From: Dryococelus australis
Taxonomy: Eukaryota > Arthropoda > Insecta > Phasmatodea > Phasmatidae
Direction: 5' to 3'
Assembly: GCA_029891345.1 (NCBI GenBank)
Contig: CM056994.1
Coordinates: 222,185,991-222,249,990, forward strand
DNA: 64,000 nt
The first letter of the stretch is position 1. Each line of letters starts with the position of its first letter. The notes below the pieces were generated by a model, which made no database searches, had not been told where the DNA came from, and saw nothing but the letters and a program-made list of their open reading frames with translations. The position numbers and the translations under genes are program-made. Shown here piece by piece: positions 1 through 11,619 of the stretch.

Positions 1-35
1 GATAATTTTCTGTATACATTGAAGCGTAAACAGAA

Positions 36-38
<3 letters not shown>

Positions 39-72
<34 letters not shown>
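39..72. repeat. (TA)n microsatellite
   Basis: Uninterrupted alternating TA run of about 34 bases at the window edge. Two similar tracts lie at 285-329 and 6963-7010. Confidence 0.95.
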
Positions 73-74
<2 letters not shown>

Positions 75-279
75 TTGTTCAAATATCTTGTGAAATTAAA
101 TTTTTTGTTATTTATGAAGGAATCCAGAATATATAATTTGTACCCAGACTAGCTCACAATAAAGTATACGAACCTACAATTACCACTCATTAAAAATAAC
201 CATACCTTGTCAAAATTTACTAACATGAAACCCAAGTATGGTTAATAGCAATGGTAAATAGGTATTTGAAATTAGCAAA

Positions 280-284
<5 letters not shown>

Positions 285-329
<45 letters not shown>
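285..329. repeat. (TA)n microsatellite
   Basis: Perfect TA dinucleotide run of about 45 bases. The DNA between it and the GC-rich block at 781 is AT-rich and shows no coding signal. Confidence 0.95.
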
Positions 330-331
<2 letters not shown>

Positions 332-780
332 AATTAACTATAAAAATTTACATTCAATATCAAAATTAATTTTTAATATAAATATATCAAGTAAAACAAA
401 AGTATATTTTTTATTACCATAAGGGTCATTTTGCGAGCAAAATAATAACGAATATGTGCTGTTAAAATACAAGCCCAGTACCTACAGTGTAACCTAATTC
501 TTAATAGCTGTAGAATGCCTCAAACGCCTTTGCTTTCTGGGCATCAATACGAATAAATTAGCTAACACGATGTAAATTACTAGTTGGTAATCGAGTTTTT
601 CTGAAAACCATAACATCAATCGAAAATATATAATTCATTAGAATCAAACATTTGATCTTATGTTTTCAACATAGATTAAATTTCTAACTTAACTACCATG
701 TTATTTTCTCGTCGTAATAGCAATATGCGAAGTACTGACAACTCCTTCTTAAAATAAAATTTCCTTGCCTAGATAACAGG

Positions 781-1870
781 CGTGTCCCGCGTGACGTCGT
801 GGGGGTGGGTAGGCGCGGACAGCACGCGCGAGCAGCGGCGGGGAGTAGTAAGTGGTATGCTGGTAGAGTGCGACTTCAGCGGGCGGTTGAGAGAGCAGCT
901 GTGTGCGCCAGCAGTGTATTGTTACGGGACTGAATTATGATGGCGCGGCCGGAAAGTGTCTGTTTGTCGTCGCGGGAGCTAATGCATCCGGAGGCCGGTT
1001 AGGTGTGTTACCAGTCAGCGTCGGGTTAGAGAGAAAGAACGGTGTGTACGTCTAGTCGGACTGCGACATTATTTCCACCGCTGTCGTCTCATTTCAATTT
1101 GGATTGTGCCCGTACGGAATGATAGTGAGTCTACGGTGTCTTGTCGGATTGCGACGAAATATTCCCATGATCAAGAGAATTGTAGAACGATAATTCACAT
1201 GGTGAAATGGGGCCGCGATGGACTAGACTCGAGCTGGCGTTTAATTTTGCGTGAGACGCAACCCTCCCCGGAAAACTTATGCAAAACTGACGAGAAATAT
1301 ATACAGGTTGTATAACGTAATCGAGGGCACGGAGTTGAGGAGGAATGAACTGTTCGCTGCTAATAAAAGTTTGTGCCGAGGTTTCGAACAATTTTTAGAG
1401 ACGGTTGTAGATCGCCAAATGTCCGTAGCTCTATTTTTTAACCACGGAAGTTACTGAAATAATTACTGGACTTTGGTGTGTAAAACGTGTCGAGGTGAAC
1501 CTTGATTTTGTGGTTACAGCAGACGTGTTAGAATTTGCGCCCTGCGCTACTGGACGGTCTTCTGGTAAAATTGTCGGGCTGAATGATGGAAGTCTTTTTG
1601 GCCAAAACTTTCGCCGCGTATGTACATTCACGTCATGGTTGCTCCGGTAAACTTAATATGGGAGCGAGTGTGCCACGACAGAGCGGCACAATTCAAGTGT
1701 AGTGCCGATGGAAATGAAGACTGTGTCTGCAGGGCGAAAACAATTTGGCAGATTTTCGAGAGCTGAAAAGTACGACACGACGGCGTCGCGGGCAGAGGCG
1801 GCCCGACACCCTGCATTGCGTCGTTGCCCGAATGGTCGGGCTATTTTCTTCACATCGTTAGACCCCTGGT
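781..1870 (+). promoter_or_regulatory. GC/CpG-rich block, candidate promoter and 5' UTR exon
   Basis: About 1.1 kb of GC-rich, CpG-rich DNA stands out sharply from the AT-rich surroundings. It opens with a CRE-like TGACGTCG near 791, followed by a run of CGCG-rich sequence, then a less GC-rich tail. All frames contain many short ATG-stop ORFs (the longest under 90 codons) with no recognisable domain, which fits an untranslated first exon with upstream ATGs better than a coding exon. The orientation is a guess. The minus-strand exon at 5198-5305 would place this block downstream of it, so the block more probably belongs to a different transcript running left to right. No clear TATA box or unique splice donor can be fixed. 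Confidence 0.4.
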
Positions 1871-4800
1871 AGGGTTGCTGCCAAGTTACATTTTTATTTC
1901 TTCGTTACCGGAGTACGACACGTAACGCCGTAGTGAAGACTCGCCAAATCACGAACTTAGTGGCTTCTCTGAGGTGGCTTTTAACATGAGTGTAAATTTT
2001 TGGAATAAATGAAAAATTGTTTTTGTGCGTTAATGAGACATGGTAAAAAGTAGAGTGAAAACGAACTTTCTGAACTGGCCACATTTATTTGAATTATCGT
2101 AATGTGTCAAAAAGTAATTTTTATTACAGTAGACTATTTTGGACTTTTTGGAATTCCACGTGAATTTATGAAGTGTAATTTAAATAATAAATTTTGTTGC
2201 CACTAGAAACCTGAAGTTGAAAACATTATTTCGTGCATCACTGTAATGGACCTCTATGGCTGCTTGGTGTATTCTAGCCATAATTCAATTGTAAGTTCAT
2301 ACAATATCGGAGACGTGGCTCAGATTGGTTAATGTTGAGCACGTCTAACTTCATCCAAGGGCGGTGTTGGGGATCGTTGTTGTCTGGTTGACGGAGTGAG
2401 GCACATTTTGTTACTCCCCCCCTCCCCTTAGGGGGTCGGAAGGCGTCTCAAAAAACACATAATTTCAATGACTTAAACAAAATTTGAGATTGAGCATCGA
2501 TTGAATACACTTCAAAATACAATTACTACAATATATGTATATAAATAAAATAAATAATACTAAACTATACAAGTAACAGCACTATTGGTAAAATAAGTTT
2601 CTTGGGTAGCAGTACGATGGTGCCACTGACAAACGAGAGCGATTACAAAGCCACCTTTTGTCGGCCCAGGAAACTGACTTCAAAGCGCAAAGCAATTCTC
2701 CTAAATCTCCGTTCATTCTGAGGCATCGTATGCGTATATCCAACGGTGTAACATAATTGCTTACATTTCCTCACTTGCAAGACCGAATCCAATGGCAACA
2801 ACAACACAAAGGATCAATAGCAAACTATTTTTGATATTTCATAAGGAAAAATACGAGCGAGAATATATTATTGCTTCATGAAGAGTGATCTCACAATAAA
2901 ATTGGTACCTGATGTACTGCTGACATTTGGTAAAATCCGGATATGAAAATTTTTGTATTAATAAATAAAAACGGAAGTTTTTAATGTCAAATAAATTAAG
3001 TTAGTTGAGTTACAGAAAATAAGAGTAGGCAAAAGGCAAGCCATGGCGCAACGAGAGTAAACAAAACAAACCCAATGACATAAAGAGTCAGACAACACAA
3101 GGGACATAGAATTAACTGTATGACTTACTTTGCAATGCAATGATAAAACACTGTGCAGATTGGCATGTGAGAGAAAAGCTGTAAGTTCAAAATTTTTTCA
3201 TAATTTCGAAAAAAATTTATGATAATTGCAAAAAAATAAGTAAATAGTAAACAAAATTAATAATTGAAGTAAGAGATATGTGTTCCTTACAAATACACCA
3301 TATAAATATCAGCGTGGAACAGAATATAAAGAATCACATTCACCACAACCTTCATAAATTTCGTCAGCGGTAAACAGCAAAATAAATGGTAGAGAATTAT
3401 AGGAGCTATTCATTGTGTTACTAAACATTTTTATGCGGGTGTACAGACAAAAATTGCCTTCAAAGTTCTCGGAAATAACTATTTCATTGTATTGAGAATA
3501 CTTGGAGGAAATTTTAAAATGAATTTTTGCTAGCTATAGTTATTACGGATGTTTGTAATTTACATAAAAAAATACATCAGCCACATAATTGAAATAACGA
3601 ATTAAACTTTAATCCAGTAATAATGGACCTAGTTTCCAAAATTTTGCGTAGTTAAAATAATTTCACACTCTAAAGCAGAAACAGTGTTTTCAATGAGTTA
3701 AATGTCATTCATTAAAACACATTTGATAAGCTGCTTTACGTCTGCAAATCAAGAATATGAACTGCGAAATAGTGACTTATGGTATTGAAATTCTCGACAT
3801 TCAGTGGTAATCACATTAGTTAAGTGAAATACAGTCATCACACTAATAAGTTCTCTGGCCCTGATTAACATGGAGACATTTACTTCGGTTTTCTGGTTTT
3901 CTTTGATTTAGCTGCATTTTCACTATTTCAGGTTTAGAGTGCATCTATAAAACTTTTATATTACAACTAGAAGAACAACTATAGCTGCAAGCCAATCACA
4001 TCACCTAGACGGTAGAAAGTGCAGAGATTTTATAAGAGATTTATCAATTTAATCGTTTTCAAATAAAAGAATGTTATTTAAATATACATTGGCCTAATTT
4101 ATTCGTACTATTTTTAGCCAATGCTCTTTAAATTTCAACATCACAGTCACATGAGGAAATAACACAATACACAACTTGTATGAACTGAAAGGCTGTAAGA
4201 TTCACGTCAAGGAAGTTCAATGGGCAGCTAAACTCCATGTTGGTCACAACTATTATGGAATATGTATAATGCTGTTTACAATTTTGTTATGAAATATTGC
4301 CATGGAAGATTTTTAGAGTTTGTATTATATGAGCATTCTAAACTGAAATATGAATTTAAATATACGCATACAAACTGGGCACTGCTTTGTTGTTACTGAG
4401 TTTAATAAATTCTATTGCATGCGTGTACTTAATTTAAAATGTAAGACATTGTGAACAAAATTTACATGAAATAAAATAACACAACTACATCGCATTAGAT
4501 GATATTGAAGAAAAATTAGTAATTCTGGTTTTTAAGTTTTATTAATTTAATAGATTCACAGTAATCATTAAATTGGTTTTTATGTAAATGAGTGCCAGTG
4601 CAACACTCTGCATGCAATGAAAGTAGTCTATACTTAAAATTTATAAATAAATTGAAGCAGAGTTTATAAAAATATTAGTGCATAACGAACACAGGTTCGC
4701 TAGCAAAACTTGCAAAATACTCTAATTAGTACCTAATTATCACGATGCCCAAGTGAGACGGGCTAACCCAAGACATCGTGGTGTACTCAGATATTCACAT

Positions 4801-5197
4801 TTTAAAACTGCTCGCGAAAGAATTTTCCTTGCGCAATAAGCAAAAGTGTTATTTTTGTGATTATGTTTTTATAGACTATAGTACATTCAAGGTTACTTCT
4901 GACTTTTCTGAAGCCCTGCTGTAGTACTGCTTCCAAGATATTTCTCCGCATCATGCAAACAAAGCTTGACAATGTCTAGAAATTTACACCACAGGTGCAA
5001 CAAACACCACATTTCTCAGTTTGCAAGATTACTATGTATTTCTTACTAGGTGTTACCAGCAAATAGAAACCGCGAATAGACTATGAGCTTGCATTTGTGT
5101 GTGTAAATTCATACTGCCAATTATACCTTCCACCACATGTAGCGTTACCACACTATGAGAAGATACAAATAGGCTGTCAAGCATTGGCAGTACTCAC
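1871..5197. other. AT-rich non-coding DNA
   Basis: About 3.3 kb of AT-rich sequence with no ORF above about 60 codons and no recognisable transposon protein. There is a short C-rich tract near 2420. Given the splice donor at 5197 on the minus strand, at least its right end is probably intronic. Confidence 0.6.
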
Positions 5198-5305
5198 TGA
5201 GGCGTGTCTTCAAAGCTCCAACTGTAGTCGCAGTCGAGACTCAAGCAGTCATCCTCGTCGCTCTCCGGGGGAGACTCCACCTTCCTCTTCTTCTCCACTG
5301 ACATC
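5198..5305 (-). CDS. First coding exon of an unidentified host gene
   Basis: Read on the minus strand, a pyrimidine-rich acceptor ending TTTCTAG is followed by G and then ATG at 5304-5302. The frame is open for 35 codons plus two bases and ends exactly at a strong donor, GTGAGTA (5197-5191). The predicted peptide starts MSVEKKRKVESPP (a basic NLS-like KKRK), then an acidic SDEDD stretch, then a Cys/Trp-containing segment ending near SWSFEDTPQ. Codons are GC-rich at third positions, unlike the AT-rich surroundings. A plausible branch point (CTGAC) lies about 20 bases upstream of the acceptor. So the 5' UTR should lie at higher coordinates and the next exon below 5190, possibly outside the window. 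I do not recognise the protein. The nuclear-type charged N-terminus is inference only. Confidence 0.72.
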
Positions 5306-6960
5306 CTAGAAACACAAGCAATCAAGGTCAGCGCCCTACCACGAGCTCAGCTCCAAGAATTCTAAAAGAAACTAATTCAAAACTTACACGTTTACGCGTT
5401 CTTGAGCTATGGAATGTGAAGTCGTAGAGATCATTCTCATTATAATTGGCAATGAAATATTTCACTGAACGACATTCGTCAAGACATTGTTTGTTTCACG
5501 CTCAGTACGGCTAGACTGATATGCAAGTCTTATAAACTGCTTTAAAATGGCGAAGCTTATGTGTTCGTAACCTGCATTGGCATTACATAGACTCTGTTAT
5601 GCAATTTCACTTGTAAGTAAGGGGATATTTGTATAGTATATGTCCCCTTAATTATATTTGTTTAGTAGGTAAACGACCAAAGTTATTACGAATTCTCAAT
5701 TCCACAGCAAACGTGAATGTTCATGTCTCATCTTCTCCCAGACCCCCTCCCCCCCCCCACCCCATTTTTTCTCTCCACCAACTCACAAGAATAATGTGGT
5801 CTAAGCTCAAGAATTTTTTTTTGAGGTTGTGTAAAATTCAGTTTTTTTTTTTCACCCGAACTGTATATTTCTCTTAGAAAACCATGCCGTTTTTAGAAGA
5901 ATGAAGAATTAAACCATGTAAAACCATTTTGAAACGTAAGGTTTATTATAAATAACGGTCGTCACCCACTATGGCGATCAAACATATATCTCTATGGACA
6001 CTAACAAAACACCCAAGAGTGCAGTGGAGAATTAAATAGTTCTTGAATACCTCAGAGGAAACCACACATTGCTCACATGTGTGGAAATACTTATAATAGG
6101 TACATGTTAACTTCGATACGATGCTTGCCATCTACTTACCATATGTCAGAGTCATCCGCCCAGAGAGCTGGCGTGTAAAATTACACAAATTAAGAACAAA
6201 TATATCACGAATATAAAACAGAAATCTGAAGCAACGTCCTAAAACTACTGGAAATAATGAATACTTGGATCCCAGTAAACGAATCTGTAACATGCGACAC
6301 TATAGTACGAGATTATATTATCAGTCAACCATAGACATAAATTAAGTTATTCAAAATAATTTTAAATTAAGGTATAATATCAGATATTTCTTCCCCATTA
6401 CAAGATTGCAATGCTCGCCTAAAGGACATAAGTTACGCAAAACAGTTTTACCAAAAAAATAATTTATGAATATATATGTGTTTCCGATTACCGATTAGGT
6501 GGAAAATCGTTCTTTTAGAATGCAGTGATATTTTTCTCGTATGGAATATCCGATGTGTTGTGCTTACTGTGAAAGGGTTCTGTATTTATATCTAGAAATG
6601 TGTGACCGCAGTAGTTTGTAAAAATACGCGAATGATTAAGACACTGCAAACTGTAGAAAATTACGAAAAGAAAATATTTCGTGAACTCATAGAGATTGCT
6701 TAAAAACTGTGGAATTTGGTAGGAAAACCTTTCTAGTGGCGAGGCAATAATATTTTACTGTCGAAGTTCAAGGCTTTTGCAATATTTACGCGAAATATAT
6801 TTGAATTCCTAAAAGCAAATGAGGCAAGTGTCTTCAGTTTTTGTCACAAGTAAGTATAAATTCCGGAGGAAATACGCTGACCATAATATAATTTATACGA
6901 AATTTTTTTTTTACATACAGCTTATATTAAAATCGTCATGATGCTCTTCAGTTACTTACT

Positions 6961-7013
<53 letters not shown>

Positions 7014-8330
7014 GACGTTCAATAATTTAAATTGAAGAGCGCGTATTTTTCACTTCTGCCGCCGTACTCGGAAGTAGTTTGATAAGTGAGGTTCAACACT
7101 GTTTGCTGTGTCAATAAACAGTTTCCACGTAGGAAAAAAAAAACCAAACAAAATCTAACCTGAGTAAACACAGAATCGATAACGTTAGAAACAAATGTTA
7201 GTAAACCTTTCAAACCTCTATGGAATGCTCTTAACAGGCATACAAAGGCTTTAAACATACCCTTTGTGATAATTATTGTAAAATGATTACTATTTTATTT
7301 ATCATTTATTCTATATAATGATGTTATAACTGCGAAATAATTTAATTAATTTATCATTTGAGTCAGTGTCTCAGTGCTATTCTCCCCCCTCCCTTCTTGT
7401 GACCCATGATAATACCTTCTAACAGTAATACATTTCCTGGTATTTTTGGATGCCATACCTCTTAAATGTTTGCACCCACATACCGACTGCTTCTGGCTTT
7501 ATCAAGTTATTTAGGAAAATTTGTTAGGCCAATGACGTGAATATTGAAGTTTAAAAAATATGTATAGATTTTTTTTTCTCTGGGGGTTATCATTATTAGT
7601 CCATATCATTTTAGAAATTGTTTATTTTTGGGTAAGTTATATTAGGTTTCATGTTATTCCGAAATTTACTATCAAAATGAAAACCAGTAATTCTGACACA
7701 AATACTGCAGTAGAGCTAAAAGACAAATTCCTGAAAATTAGGTCTTTCCCTTCATTTCAATAAAAATTGAACAACAGTTTCAAGGTTAATTTTAATATTT
7801 AATATATCCAAATTTTTGCAACACCTCTTAAACGTGACCTATTAAGTTAATGTAATGTACAAAACGTAGAGAACTAGATAGTTTCGAATATTTTATTTTC
7901 TATATCGCGATAATTGCTCACTTTCGGCGTTCGCACCTATTTACAAAAAGTATGAAAAGCTAAAATAAAAAATTATCTTGTACAAGCGATGCTCCGCAAT
8001 TTTCGATTTGCTGCCACTATTTGGAGCCACGTCATTAGGATTGGTGTTACTTTTATCTTTGTAACAGGGTCATTCTTAAAGAGGATACTTTTTAATATGT
8101 ATTTCTCAAATAATTCAATTAAGCCTGATTAAGCTGAATTTTACCCTTCAAGATTGTGATTTTATTTTTTCTAGGGATATAATACTAGTAGGAATGTTTC
8201 GAGTTTATTTGCCGTTTTTTAGTGTGCTTTGAAGAAGCATTTGAACGGAGGATACAGGCCTCGTAATGGAGGATGCACTGGTTATGTTAACGTGATAATG
8301 GACTTAATGTAACGCTGAAACACACCATAT
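5306..8330. other. Non-coding DNA, probably intron or upstream region
   Basis: AT-rich sequence with a C-run near 5748, T-runs at 5815-5850 and a (TA)n tract at 6963-7010. No ORF here looks like a protein. The leftmost part contains the acceptor of the 5198-5305 exon, so it is likely the first intron of that gene. I see no transposon ends. Confidence 0.5.
6963..7010. repeat. (TA)n microsatellite
   Basis: Perfect AT dinucleotide run of 48 bases. Confidence 0.95.
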
Positions 8331-8983
8331 TGTTACACGGCCTAAGGGGCGTATCTGAGTTCGTGAGGGATGGAGGTCTTAATAAGAATAAAGAACTAAT
8401 TTTGATTTCTACATTATTCACACATCTATTATTTACAGCATTAACTTATCTGTATCTAATTCCACACTGTCTATTTAACAGTGAGCGCAGTATTTGATGT
8501 ATATTTCAACTCTAATTAACGTCCTTCTTAATTGTTTCTGTTGGTTATAGTCAATCAACGCATAATCATTATTAACATGTGTTCAGTCTATCTATTGCCA
8601 TCATTTAAAATGTCTTTCATTACCGCATCTAGTCCAATAGTCCAGCTTGCCAGCCGTACACTCCACTGCTTGATACCCGCAGTCGTAGACTTTCCTTCCA
8701 CTGGTCACTTCTCAGCTGCTCATCTTCTATCACTCAGAACTCTGCCACTCATTAATACATCAACTCCAACTCAACTCACTCCACTCCCGGCCTGTCGCAA
8801 TATTTATAGGGCTGCCCTGACTATCTCAAAGGTTCAACACACCCTGAGTTATGCTGAGAGGACGTGGTCAGTAATCCAAAGTATTCTCGAGATAAATGGA
8901 AAACGCACTGCCAGGGTCAGCAGTGCACACAGCAGAAAAAAAAAATCTTGTCGGCTCACTTAATGTGTAACTGATACACGGTC
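8331..8983 (-). mobile_element. Left part of the 3' LTR of Gypsy element A
   Basis: This block begins TGTTACACGG. With 12412-12476 (ending ...TAACA) it makes a split LTR of about 720 bp bounded by TGTTA/TAACA. The rest of the LTR lies beyond the foldback element at 8984-12405, which inserted into it. On the minus strand the LTR start (TGTTATG, 12476) directly follows a purine tract, as expected of a 3' LTR downstream of pol. The 143-codon plus-strand ORF inside it (8532-8963) is low-complexity and treated as a shadow. No second copy of this LTR is visible, because the element is truncated at its 5' side. Confidence 0.6.
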
Positions 8984-9870
8984 AGTAGTAGGGAAATACC
9001 GATGGACTTGCAAGGGGATCAGGGATTAGAGCCCGATCCGGGGAGCCGCCATCTTGTTACGTTACCCGACCGCCATTTTGGATGTCATTGACCTTTTACC
9101 CATGACCCGTGTGACCTCTTACCCTGACCTTTAACCCGAGGACCTTTGACCTTAAAAACACTAAAAAAAAACCTTTAAAAATTCCAAAAACTCAAAACAT
9201 AATTTTTTTTTTTTTTAAGAAATTCTAAAAATATTCAGAAAATATTTATTATTCAAAATTATTCAAAATTATTTAGAAATTATTTTAAAAATTAATAAAA
9301 GGCTCTTATAAATGACCCATTTATTCCAGAAATGCTGATAGGGATCAGCAGCTCCGGTGACTGGGATTAGTAACTCCGAGCCAGGCGACCAGGGTCAGGA
9401 TCAGGACCATTGACCTTTTACCTTGACCTTTGACCCGTGATCTTGACCTTGACCCCGGTGACCTCTGACCCCAAAAACAAAAAAGCGATACTATTCTAAA
9501 ATATTTACTTTAATATCACAAAAATTCAAACTATTCACAAAAAAATTAAAAAATCGATTTTAAAATTTACAAAAACATTTACAATTAAAAAATTAATTTA
9601 AAAATAATTCTAAAAACTAAAATTTTTTAAAAGATTTATTTTTATAAGCATTTTTTTAAAAACATTTCTTAATTAAAAAGTATTTAACCCTGGTGGCCAA
9701 TCCCCCTTTTTTACCTCGGAATTTCCCTTTTTCCATTAAAAAAAATATTAAAAATTCAACTAAAAAACTTACATTTCCATATCTACCACCACACCACCAA
9801 TTACACACCTCTGTTCGAATCCAGTAGACGATTTACACCCTCGCACCCACTCTCCTCACCTATACTCATT
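8984..9870 (+). repeat. Left terminal inverted repeat of the foldback element
   Basis: Pairs with about 11620-12405 in reverse complement. It contains GCCGCCATCTTG and CCGCCATTTTGG near the tip, then several TGACC(T/C) half-sites including TGACCTTTGACCC at 9424-9436, then AT-rich DNA. The inner limit is estimated by eye from the shared CACACCACCAA landmark. Confidence 0.75.
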
Positions 9871-10123
9871 CCGCCATCTTGTTTTTTCGTTTGCCATTTG
9901 TTTACATGTACTGGAGGCAGCCATATTTGTTTAAAAGCTACTGGAGGAGGCCATATTTGTTTTTCGTTCGTAATTTGTTTATGCATTACTGCAGGCCACC
10001 ATCTTGGTAGGTATCTCCCATCCGCCATATTTGATGTAGACAACCTTTACCTTGGCCCCATGACCTTGAATGACCCGAAAAACAAAATTCGAGAAAAATG
10101 TATGAAAGCCAGCAAGCTTAATA

Positions 10124-10688
10124 CACTATCTATCAAAAAGTAATTGGGCAACCGTGAAGATAGGTAATTCAGTACGCCAGTTGACTTGTGTTTCAAGGCC
10201 TTTAGCATAGGACCGCTGGTGTTTGTCCGTGGTAGCATGAACACAGAGGCCTATTGTATCATTCTGGAAGTGAAATGCTCCCAACATTGTGGCGTTTTTA
10301 CATAATGAACCCGTGTTACTTCCAGGATGACGTCAGGTGCCATGTTTCAAGGGCTGCTATGCAGTGGTACGCCGACAATAATGTTCGCCGATTGGACTGG
10401 CCCTACCCAGAGTCCTGACCTCAACCCTATAGCACATCTTTGGGACGAATTAGATCGCCGGGTGAGGGCTTGTCAGGCGCGGCCAAAATCCATTGCTCAA
10501 CTCATGGAATGGTTGCAAGAGGAATGGCGACGAATCCTCGTGATGTCCTGCAAACACTCGTAGAGAGCATGCCAGACAGGGTGGCTGCTGTTATAGTCGC
10601 AAGAGGTGGCCCTATGATATTCTAACGTGTTGACAACCACCGATCTAGCATTGTGGACAGGTGTTCAATTACTTTTTGGTAGATAGTG
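10124..10688 (+). mobile_element. Tc1/mariner-like internally deleted element, copy 1
   Basis: Ends are inverted: CACTATCTATCAAAAAGTAA at the left and TTACTTTTTGGTAGATAGTG at the right, flanked by TA on both sides (10122-10123 and 10689-10690), the Tc1/mariner target. Inside, 10327-10620 encodes in two frames the C-terminal third of a Tc1 transposase. Visible are the SPDLNPI block with the second catalytic Asp region (DWTGP...), LWDELDRRV and a VAAVIVARGG-type tail. The N-terminal DNA-binding domain and first catalytic Asp are missing, and a frameshift lies near 10530. It is non-autonomous and nested in the foldback element. A close relative sits at 42126-42695. Confidence 0.9.
10327..10620 (+). 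pseudogene. Tc1-family transposase C-terminal fragment
   Basis: The first frame (10327-10563) reads through DWTGPTQSPDLNPIAHLWDE, the DDE-superfamily signature typical of Tc1 transposases. The tail continues in another frame (VESMPDRVAAVIVARGG). The cut protein would be under 100 residues against about 340 for the family, so it cannot be active. Confidence 0.85.
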
Positions 10689-11400
10689 TACATTACAGCA
10701 TACCATCGCCATATTAGATACAGATCACCAAGACCTCAGCCCAATGACCTTGAAAATAAAAACTCGAGAAAAACTTAAACAAGTCAGCAAGCCCAATACA
10801 TTATAGACTACCACCACCATATTAGATGCAAACCATCTCAACCTTGATCCCATGAACTTGAATGACCATGATAATAAAAAAACTTGGGGGAAATACATAA
10901 AAGTCAACAAGCATAATACATTACAGACTACCACCGCCATATTAGATGCACACTACCTTGACCTTGGCCCCCTGACCTTCAGTGGCCTAAAAATAAAAAC
11001 TCGAGAAAAATCTATGTGGAGCGGCAGAAGCTAGCCGAGACGATCCACCTTCCACACAGCTACCGTCACACTAAATCTCTCAGCTTACCCCCCTACTGCT
11101 TATAATATACAAGTGTGCAAGTCCTATGGCGTCATATTAAATTTTAACCAATCGTACTGCACCATGAATCCATTGTGCAGACACCGATCAGCCAATCACC
11201 AAGTTACGACATGATTGCAGTTAACCAATCACATGCGAGCATTGAGACATCACACACAGGTAGGTAGGCAGGTTTTAGATGGTAGTTCCTTGATCACATT
11301 ATCATGTAGTTATATTTTCAACAACTTCTTCCAGACAAGTTCTTAGCTCAGCTATAAATCATGGTCACACTTAAAGTAGATAACTGACTCCTGTTGTTGG

Positions 11401-11535
11401 ACCGACCTCCTCACAAGACTGACCCATTGACCCTATGACCCATTGACACCATGACACCATGACCCATTGACCTCATGACCCATTGACCCATTGACCCCAT
11501 GGCCCATTGAGCGATGGAGCGATGGATCGATGGCG
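11401..11535. repeat. Short tandem repeats of TGACCCATTGACC and GAGCGATGG
   Basis: Degenerate short repeats built on TGACCCAT/TGACC(C)CAT, followed by GAGCGATGGATCGATGG. They lie between the tandem array and the right arm of the foldback element. Confidence 0.8.
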
Positions 11536-11619
11536 CCATGGAGCATCCAATCCAATTCACTTAGCGATGATGCAGGTCACAGCCCCTGCTCATCGATGTC
11601 AAAAGGTTGCCCTTCATAT

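Larger units (their letters stand above)
10022..11015 (+). repeat. Tandem array of about 118-bp units inside the foldback element
   Basis: Four units each contain, in order, CCATATTxGATGxA, a CTTGGCCCCATGACCTTGA-like segment, AAACTCGAGAAAAA and CAGCAAGCxTAATACATTACAG. They start near 10022, 10706, 10816 and 10935. The first is interrupted by the Tc1-like element at 10124-10688. Removing that insert restores the period. Confidence 0.75.

Noticed and set aside
5629-5877. 82-codon plus-strand ORF with Pro/Phe runs
   Set aside because: Produced by C- and T-homopolymer tracts.
8532-8963. 143-codon plus-strand ORF
   Set aside because: Lies inside an LTR, Ser/Thr/Leu low-complexity, with no family signature.
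11401-11535. CRISPR-like array
   Set aside because: Repeats are short, degenerate and contiguous without unique spacers, and the genome is eukaryotic.
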